DNA of 64,000 nt from Glaciihabitans sp. INWT7. Its GTDB lineage: Bacteria; Actinomycetota; Actinomycetes; Actinomycetales; Microbacteriaceae. Shown one piece after another: positions 59,167 to 64,000 of this stretch. Location: contig NZ_CP043653.1 in assembly GCF_014217685.1 (NCBI RefSeq), positions 748,419 through 812,418 of the forward strand, given 5' to 3'. A program made the position numbers and the translations under genes. Within the stretch, counting starts at the first letter, position 1. Each line of letters starts with the position of its first letter. Under the pieces are notes generated by a model. That model was not told the DNA's origin and did no database searches. It was given only the letters and a program-made list of their open reading frames with translations.

Positions 59167-60285
59167 ATGACTTCCTCTACACAAGTTCTTGATGCGCTCG
59201 TCATCGGCGCGGGGCCAGCTGGTATCGGCACCGCGCTGGCTCTGGCGGCAGTGAAAGGTCTCACCTTCGGCGTGCTCGAGCGGGGACAGGTCGGACAGAC
59301 ATTTCTGGACTGGCCCGAGAATCAGCGTTTCCTGACCCCGTCTTTCACCGGGAATGGCTTCGGTGCGACCGACCTGAACTCGGTGCACCCGGCGACGTCT
59401 CCGGCGTTCAGCCTGGGCACCGACTATCTCACCGGGGAGCAGTACGCCAGGTATCTGCGAAGTGTGGTGTCTCACTTTCAGGTCCCGGTTATGGATGATG
59501 CGGAAGTGACGGCAGTCACGACGCATGAAGCGGGATTCGAAGTCTTCTCGGATCGCGGTCCTGTCGTGTCCCGATCGCTGGTGTGGGCCGGCGGCGAGTT
59601 CCATCATCCGCTCGCTCCGCGCCTCGCGGGTAGCGGTTTCAGCGACCACTCCAGCACGAAAGCCAGTTGGGAGCGGCGCACCGGTGAGCTTGTTGTGATC
59701 GGTGGTTACGAATCCGGGATCGATATCGCCTGTCATCACGTATCCACTGGCGTCATCGTAACGGTGGTGGACGCCGAACATCCGTGGGGTGCAGGGTCCG
59801 GATCCGATCCGTCGTTCCGGCTTGCTCCGCGATCTCGAATCCGGCTGAACGCAGCCCTGGAGACCGGGCGGCTAACACTCATGGCGGCCCGAGCCGTCGG
59901 CATTCAGGCACTGGGGAACGGAGCGGTGATTCGCCTCAGTGATGGCAGCGCCCTCACCAGCAGATCCCGACCGATCGCGGCGGTCGGCTTCGGGCCTGGG
60001 CTCGGCCCGGTCGATCACCTCTTTACCGCCCGGCCGGACGGATGGCCGTTGCTCGACACCGACGACCAGTCCACCACTACCCCTGGCCTGTTTCTGTCCG
60101 GGCCTGCCATCCGGCACGGGGGTGTCAAATTTTGCTTCGTCTACAAATTCCGCCAACGTTTCGCCCACATTGCCCGAGTCATCGGCGACCGCGCAGGCAA
60201 GGACACAACTCAACTTGAGGCCTGGCGGGAGGCGGGGATGCTCACCGAAGACCTGTCCTGCTGCGGCGTGGAGTGCGCGTGCTGA
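59167..60285 (+). CDS. FAD-dependent oxidoreductase with Cys-rich tail
   Basis: 372 residues from ATG 59167, GGAAAG upstream. A two-dinucleotide-binding-domain flavoprotein: GAGPAG at 14-19 for FAD, and VVIGGYESGIDIAC near 180 for NAD(P)H. NQRFLTPSFTGNGFG and GEQYARYLRSVV resemble CzcO-like or ArsO-type monooxygenases. The last residues are LSCCGVECAC, five Cys-type positions that suggest metal or metalloid binding. An ACR3-like pump gene overlaps its 3' end. Position and operator suggest a metal-responsive role; the substrate is unknown. Confidence 0.85.
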   Translation: MTSSTQVLDALVIGAGPAGIGTALALAAVKGLTFGVLERGQVGQTFLDWPENQRFLTPSFTGNGFGATDLNSVHPATSPAFSLGTDYLTGEQYARYLRSVVSHFQVPVMDDAEVTAVTTHEAGFEVFSDRGPVVSRSLVWAGGEFHHPLAPRLAGSGFSDHSSTKASWERRTGELVVIGGYESGIDIACHHVSTGVIVTVVDAEHPWGAGSGSDPSFRLAPRSRIRLNAALETGRLTLMAARAVGIQALGNGAVIRLSDGSALTSRSRPIAAVGFGPGLGPVDHLFTARPDGWPLLDTDDQSTTTPGLFLSGPAIRHGGVKFCFVYKFRQRFAHIARVIGDRAGKDTTQLEAWREAGMLTEDLSCCGVECAC

Positions 60286-61286
60286 GCGCGAAAAAGACGC
60301 GTCTCTTTGGGGGAAGCGCCTCACTAACGACGCTGCTGTTCCTCGGTGCCATCCTCGCTGGCAGCCTTGCCGGCTCGATCGTCCCCGGTTCACGGGAGGT
60401 CCTGGGCGGTGTCGTCGATCCGCTTATTCTCCTGCTTGTCGGTTCGCTGTTCTTCACCGTTCGACTCGACGGCCTGCCAGCGCTCCGCAGAGCACCGCGT
60501 ACAGTACTTCTCGCGCTCTCCATGAACTTCCTGCTCATTCCCGTGATCGCGTTCACGTTGACCCTGCTGCTCCCGGGGGAGGCACTGAGAATCGGGGTGT
60601 TGATCTACTGCCTCTTCCCGTGCACCGACTGGTTTCTTGGGTTCACCCGCATGGCCGCGGGCGAAACTTCTATCGGCGCGGCGCTCATCCCCCTCCAGAT
60701 GACCCTGCAACTGGCCCTCTACCCGGTCTGGCTCGCTGTGTTTACCGGGCACCAGGTCAGCTCCACGATCGGCGCTGTCGCTCCCGCCCTTCTCACCTGG
60801 TTCGCTGTGCCCGCGGGAGCCGCCATTGTCGCGCGGGTATTCTTACTCGGTGCGCCTCCTCGCGTGTCGAGACACCGCATCCTCGGGACGGTGGACCGCG
60901 CTATTCCGTTCGTCATCTCCGCCGTCATCCTGTGCTTGTTCGCTGCGAACGTGGAGACGATCCTGCACAATCTGGCCGGATTCGCGTGGGTGTTGTTGGT
61001 GGTATTTCTCTTCTTTGTCGCCACCTACGTGCTCGGTCAAACTGTCGGTCGCGTGTTCCGGTTACGGTACCCCGAGCATGTGCTCCTCACCATGACGACC
61101 TCCGCACGCAACGCCCCACTCATGCTCGCCGTCACAACCGTCGCCCTGCCAAACCAGCCGGTGGTGTACGCCGCGATCATCCTCAGAATGCTCATCGAGT
61201 TTCCCCACCTGACCGTAATCACCCATCTGCTGCGGCGGAGAGCTCCGGCACTGACAACCGAGGGAATGGTTGCCGTCGCGAGCTGA
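60279..61286 (+). CDS. ACR3-like arsenite/metal efflux pump (bile acid:sodium symporter superfamily)
   Basis: 335 residues from GTG 60279, with GGAG upstream; GTG 60273 is an alternative. Ten hydrophobic helices. LFPCTDWFLGFTRMAAGET in the fourth or fifth helix matches the conserved Cys segment of ACR3 arsenite carriers. TTSARNAPLMLAVTTVALPNQP matches the second conserved region. It overlaps the end of the oxidoreductase gene, so they are co-translated. Substrate could be arsenite or another metal(loid). The zinc-type setting leaves this open. Confidence 0.82.
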   Translation: MLSAKKTRLFGGSASLTTLLFLGAILAGSLAGSIVPGSREVLGGVVDPLILLLVGSLFFTVRLDGLPALRRAPRTVLLALSMNFLLIPVIAFTLTLLLPGEALRIGVLIYCLFPCTDWFLGFTRMAAGETSIGAALIPLQMTLQLALYPVWLAVFTGHQVSSTIGAVAPALLTWFAVPAGAAIVARVFLLGAPPRVSRHRILGTVDRAIPFVISAVILCLFAANVETILHNLAGFAWVLLVVFLFFVATYVLGQTVGRVFRLRYPEHVLLTMTTSARNAPLMLAVTTVALPNQPVVYAAIILRMLIEFPHLTVITHLLRRRAPALTTEGMVAVAS

Positions 61287-61320
61287 CAAGTGCGAAGCCA
61301 CACTGAGGTCGATGCCCGTG

Positions 61321-62328
61321 TCAGAGAATGTCGCCGCCGAGGGTTACGACCAGCGGAGAGAAACCCATTCTGTTCCAGAATGGGCGAGAGAGACTGTTGT
61401 CGTCGACGTAGTGCAACAGCACGTGTTCGATACCGCGTGCGGCGAAGGTTGTGAGTGCCCGCGCGGTGAGTGCCCGGCCGACACCGTGGCCTCGGGCTTC
61501 TGCGGTGACGCTCGTCAGGCCGATGTAGCCGTACAGGGCCGGGTAGTAGTTCCGGCCCGGGGATTCTGAGGGCAGCGTGACCGTGTGCAGCGCGATACTG
61601 CCCACCACCTGACCCGCCGCGTTCACCGCGACGAACGCGTTGTCGGTGCCGGCCGCCTGATCGTCAATCCATTCCCGCACCGCCCGCCGAGTCGGCCCCA
61701 CAACCTGGTTAGCGCGCGTGCCGGTTCCCGTGTTGAGCGCATGGTAATCGTGCTCCTCGAACGCAAGACTCACCAGGGCGTCCTCATCGTCTCCCGTCAC
61801 CGTGCGAATATCGATGTCGTCGCTGACAGCGAGCGGCGGAGTGGAGCGGCGGCCGGCGAGGATGGTGTCGGGCATCAACCCCAACTGCCGCCACAGGCCG
61901 CCGGCAACCCAATCGTGGGGCCGGGTCTGAACGAGCAGTCGATGGATGCCCAGTTCGCGAGCGTCTTTCGCGACCTGTTCAACCAGCTGCGGCAGAAATT
62001 TTTCTCCGTCGTACGCAGAGGACACACCCCAACACGACAGCGGAACGTAGGCATAGGCCGGGGGCATATAGGTATAGCCGGGATGGTTCTCGTCGGCGAG
62101 TTCAAGCTGTGCCGCGAGCACGGCAACAGCCGAACCGGAGTCGTCGAGGGCAACCCAGCCAGAGGAATGGGGTGTCTCGTCGAGATATCGTGCCAGGGCA
62201 CTTTGTGCCGCGAGGTCCGGATCGAGCGTCGATGCGGACAGGAGTGGGGATGCCTCCTGCCCCGCGATGGAATCGGAAGTGAACCCTATGGCCGCAGCGG
62301 CCGCGTCAGCGATCCTCAGCACGGTCAT
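61321..62328 (-). CDS. tandem GNAT N-acetyltransferase
   Basis: 335 residues with two GNAT folds. The N-terminal copy (about 1-160) is degenerate (LARYLDETPHSSGWVALDDSG, HRLLVQTRPHDW). The C-terminal copy (about 170-335) has the acetyl-CoA loop TSVTAEARGHGVGRALTARAL, preceded by AFVAVNAAGQVVGSIALHTV, and ends VDDNSLSRPFWNRMGFSPL. The acceptor substrate is unknown. It follows rpmJ after 34 nt on the same strand, so it shares the Zur-like operator. The ACR3 gene converges on it. Confidence 0.85.
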   Translation of the reverse strand: MTVLRIADAAAAAIGFTSDSIAGQEASPLLSASTLDPDLAAQSALARYLDETPHSSGWVALDDSGSAVAVLAAQLELADENHPGYTYMPPAYAYVPLSCWGVSSAYDGEKFLPQLVEQVAKDARELGIHRLLVQTRPHDWVAGGLWRQLGLMPDTILAGRRSTPPLAVSDDIDIRTVTGDDEDALVSLAFEEHDYHALNTGTGTRANQVVGPTRRAVREWIDDQAAGTDNAFVAVNAAGQVVGSIALHTVTLPSESPGRNYYPALYGYIGLTSVTAEARGHGVGRALTARALTTFAARGIEHVLLHYVDDNSLSRPFWNRMGFSPLVVTLGGDIL

Positions 62329-62362
62329 GGATATTCCACTCGGCTTCGTGGCCGAAGGAGGG

Positions 62363-62485
62363 TCATCCCTGGCGGGCTTTGAATCGTGGGTTCAGTTTGT
62401 TGATCACGAAAGTTCTGCCGCGTCGACGCACGATCTGGGCGCCGGGCATTTTCTTCAAAGCTCTGAGGGAGTTGCGAACTTTCAC
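62363..62485 (-). CDS. rpmJ: ribosomal protein L36, zinc-independent (C-minus) paralogue
   Basis: A 40-codon gene from GTG 62485: [20 protein letters not shown], then [20 protein letters not shown]. The L36 fold is unmistakable, but the four zinc ligands (C-x2-C ... C ... H) of the housekeeping form are absent. Such paralogues replace the zinc form under zinc shortage, freeing zinc from ribosomes, and are classic Zur targets. It lies 17 nt from a Zur-like palindrome and upstream of the GNAT gene. Confidence 0.92.
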   Translation of the reverse strand: MKVRNSLRALKKMPGAQIVRRRGRTFVINKLNPRFKARQG

Positions 62486-62501
62486 GATCCGACCAATCTT
62501 A

Positions 62502-62518
62502 TTGATAGTAGTTATCAA
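62502..62518. promoter_or_regulatory. shared Zur-like operator between rpmJ and the CobW-like gene
   Basis: TTGATA-GTAGT-TATCAA is a 17-bp inverted repeat with perfect 6-bp arms. It lies 16 nt before rpmJ (minus strand) and 34 nt before the CobW-like ATG (plus strand), so one repressor dimer could control both. Same TGA....TCA frame as the site at 59123-59137. Confidence 0.75.
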
Positions 62519-62552
62519 CTAGAGTAGTCGTTCTGACAGAGGAAAGGATCAC

Positions 62553-63608
62553 ATGATCGACTCATTCCTGTCGGTGATCCTCATCAGCGGGCTTGCTGGG
62601 GCGGGGAAGACCACATTGGCCACTGTGCTCACCGGAATCAACCGTGTGCCTGATCTCGAGCTGGGCGGAGACGGTTGGCCAGAAAGTTCGGAGGCCGTAG
62701 CGCTTCATCTTGCCGACCGCTTGGGAGAGTTGGCCGACCGAGGTCAACGTGGCAGGGTCGTCGTCGAACTGAACCACCGTGCCGATACGCCGCATGTTGC
62801 TCTCATGCTGGAAGCGCTACTCCGCGACCGGGGACCTGCGTGTCGAAGGGTGGTGATCAACCAGCTGTTTACCGTCGCTCGTGTCGAGGACATCGGCCGG
62901 CACCTTTTTCGCGACACTCCGTCAGACGCAGATGATTTTGAGACCGCGGAGCGACTGGCCACGCAACTCGAGTTCGCTACCACTGTCGCACTTGTCGGCG
63001 TAGAGGCCGCGGCGATGCAGCGACGGAGCGATATCAAGGCGCTCATTGCCCGGTTGAACCCGAAGGCTGCGGTAGGTTTCCTGTCTGCCGCCGGAAAGCT
63101 CTCGCAGGTCCTCTCGTTTGCCGGCCTGCGAGGCTCAGATGTGGCGAGAGATGTGGGACGCAGCCAGGGGTGGATGCGAGAACTTGCCGGCCGCGGCACG
63201 ACGCCGGAACGGGGATCCGCGATCACCTCAGTAGTCTTTCGGGATCCTCGCCCGTTTCATCCGGAACGCCTCGCGGCGGTGCTTGAGGCCTGCCTCGAGC
63301 CCGAGGACGTGGGGCTGATCATCCGTTCGCGCGGGTTGATGCAACTGGCGACCCGTGCCGACCGGGTCGGATCATGGTCGAGCGCTGGCACTGTCGTGAC
63401 GATTGAACCGACCGGGATGGAAAGCTGGGATGCACAGTCGCCGGTCGGCCAGGAAATCGTGTTCACTGGACGGGCGCTTCGTCCGGAACTCATCGCCCGC
63501 GCTCTTCGCGCAGCCCTTCTGGGCGACGACGAACTCGTCTCGGGTCCAATGGAATGGGCAACATATTCAGACCCGTTCCCGGAGTGGGTTACCGAGCACG
63601 AGCACTGA
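62553..63608 (+). CDS. COG0523/CobW-like GTPase, putative zinc metallochaperone
   Basis: 351 residues from ATG 62553, with GAGGAAAGGA upstream. P-loop GLAGAGKTTL at about 12-21. A Walker B-like VVVELNHRADTPHV follows at about 70. The C-terminal CobW_C domain is seen in SVVFRDPRPFHPERLAAVLEA and GQEIVFTGRALRPELIARAL. The CxCC metal motif between switch regions and the N-K-x-D guanine motif are not visible, so nucleotide specificity and metal binding may differ from classical members. The Zur-like operator upstream and the divergent rpmJ fit a role under zinc limitation. Confidence 0.85.
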   Translation: MIDSFLSVILISGLAGAGKTTLATVLTGINRVPDLELGGDGWPESSEAVALHLADRLGELADRGQRGRVVVELNHRADTPHVALMLEALLRDRGPACRRVVINQLFTVARVEDIGRHLFRDTPSDADDFETAERLATQLEFATTVALVGVEAAAMQRRSDIKALIARLNPKAAVGFLSAAGKLSQVLSFAGLRGSDVARDVGRSQGWMRELAGRGTTPERGSAITSVVFRDPRPFHPERLAAVLEACLEPEDVGLIIRSRGLMQLATRADRVGSWSSAGTVVTIEPTGMESWDAQSPVGQEIVFTGRALRPELIARALRAALLGDDELVSGPMEWATYSDPFPEWVTEHEH

Positions 63609-63647
63609 GTGGGGTGATCGTCGAGACGCTCGACGATCACCCCACTC
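63607..63647. terminator. long hairpin terminator
   Basis: GAGTGGGGTGATCGTCGAG (63607-63625), loop ACG, and its exact complement (63629-63647): a 19-bp perfect stem between the convergent ends of the CobW-like gene and the His-rich gene. No T-run. It overlaps the last two bases of the CobW-like stop codon. Confidence 0.85.
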
Positions 63648-63654
63648 GCATGAG

Positions 63655-63954
63655 TTAGTGCTCGTCGTAGTGTTCCGCGTGGACGGCGTGCTTGTGGCCA
63701 TCGTGGAGGTAGTCGATGTGGTCGTCGTGGGTGACTTGCTCGTGGCCGCAGTCCGCGCCGTGCGCGTGGTCGGCGGGGGAGTGCTCGGCAACACTCTCGT
63801 GCTCGTCATAGTGGTCACCATGCTGGGCGTGGTGGTGGGTTCCGTGCACATAGTCCGTATGGCCCTCGTGTTCCACGGCCTCGTGCCCGCAGTCAGTGCG
63901 GTGCTCGTGTTCGGTGACGGTGTGCTCGGCGTGGATATCGGTAGTTGTACTCAT
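63655..63954 (-). CDS. His-rich metal-binding protein with two internal repeats
   Basis: 99 residues from ATG 63954, AAGGAG 8 nt upstream. It contains 26 His. Two tandem repeats of about 35 residues are visible, each containing DCGHE, then H.DY(V/L)H, and ending H.EHYDEH or HGDHYDEH. One Cys per repeat. No signal peptide, so it is probably a cytosolic zinc buffer or storage protein. Its place in the metal cluster supports this. The upstream region reaches the window edge, so its operator cannot be judged. Confidence 0.85.
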   Translation of the reverse strand: MSTTTDIHAEHTVTEHEHRTDCGHEAVEHEGHTDYVHGTHHHAQHGDHYDEHESVAEHSPADHAHGADCGHEQVTHDDHIDYLHDGHKHAVHAEHYDEH

Positions 63955-64000
63955 GATGCTGCTCCTTGCAGTGTTGTTGAGGGAGTTTCCTCGAGAACGT

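Noticed and set aside
18158-64000. Right attachment site of the tRNA-Gln island
   Set aside because: No second copy of the TTCGAGTCCAGGTACCCCA end was seen within the window, so no attR feature is listed.
1-64000. CRISPR arrays, rRNA genes, prophage structural genes
   Set aside because: No regularly spaced direct repeats of 20-40 bp, no rRNA-like sequence and no capsid, portal, terminase or tail genes were seen.

Overview
The window is high-GC actinobacterial DNA. Both the left part and the proteins point to a member of the Microbacteriaceae (Leifsonia/Cryobacterium-like); this is inferred from gene order and protein style, not from a database search. Evidence includes the serA / leuB-ilvE-FAH / gltX neighbourhood, frequent GTG/TTG starts, leaderless-looking promoters and many 4-bp ATGA/GTGA gene overlaps.

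Region 1 (1-18.1 kb) is conserved chromosome. It holds a cut-off DoxX-like gene, serA, a YCII/DGPF protein with a long ECF sigma factor (ECF42-like pair), a convergent two-component system, and a redox cluster of two small exported proteins, an ApbE flavinyltransferase and a ferric-reductase/ferredoxin-reductase fusion. Then come a DUF6458 membrane protein, leuB, ilvE, an FAH-family hydrolase, a YeiH-type exporter, a PadR regulator with its membrane partner, gltX, a CtaG-like membrane protein and tRNA-Gln(CTG).

Region 2 (about 18.2 to 57 kb) is a mosaic genomic island starting at the 3' end of tRNA-Gln. It begins with an excisionase-like protein and a tyrosine integrase. Next is a minus-strand plasmid/ICE operon: coiled-coil protein, small protein, coupling protein broken by a 5-bp tandem-repeat change, ArdC-like protein, primase-polymerase, SSB, DUF4913 protein. 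After a HEPN-MNT toxin-antitoxin pair and an IS3 element come two neighbouring loci that each combine a small secreted Cys-containing protein with ABC-transporter genes (30.2-33.2 and 34.2-38.05 kb). These are flanked by two truncated serine recombinases. HicAB, an HNH remnant, a truncated MobF relaxase, a second IS3, two IS256 elements with intact 8-bp target duplications, an IS1380 remnant, a resolvase, a secreted protein, HigBA and a cutinase follow. From 50.9 to 57.1 kb, small genes alternate with copies of a roughly 82-100 bp structured repeat, all in one orientation.

Region 3 (57-64 kb) looks like a zinc/metal-homeostasis cluster. It contains the tail of a surface-anchored protein, an anchored-repeat-type metal ABC transporter whose permease carries two lesions, an FAD oxidoreductase and ACR3-like pump behind a 15-bp palindrome, a zinc-independent-type ribosomal protein L36 (rpmJ, 40 aa) with a tandem GNAT protein, and a divergent COG0523/CobW-like GTPase. 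The last two transcription units share one 17-bp palindrome resembling a Zur box. A protein with 26 His in 99 residues closes the window.

Most interesting points: the shared Zur-like operator with the small rpmJ, the gene-tail repeat array, the twin secreted-peptide/ABC loci with a common 16-nt start region, the slippage-type frameshift in the coupling protein, and the exported proteins next to ApbE.
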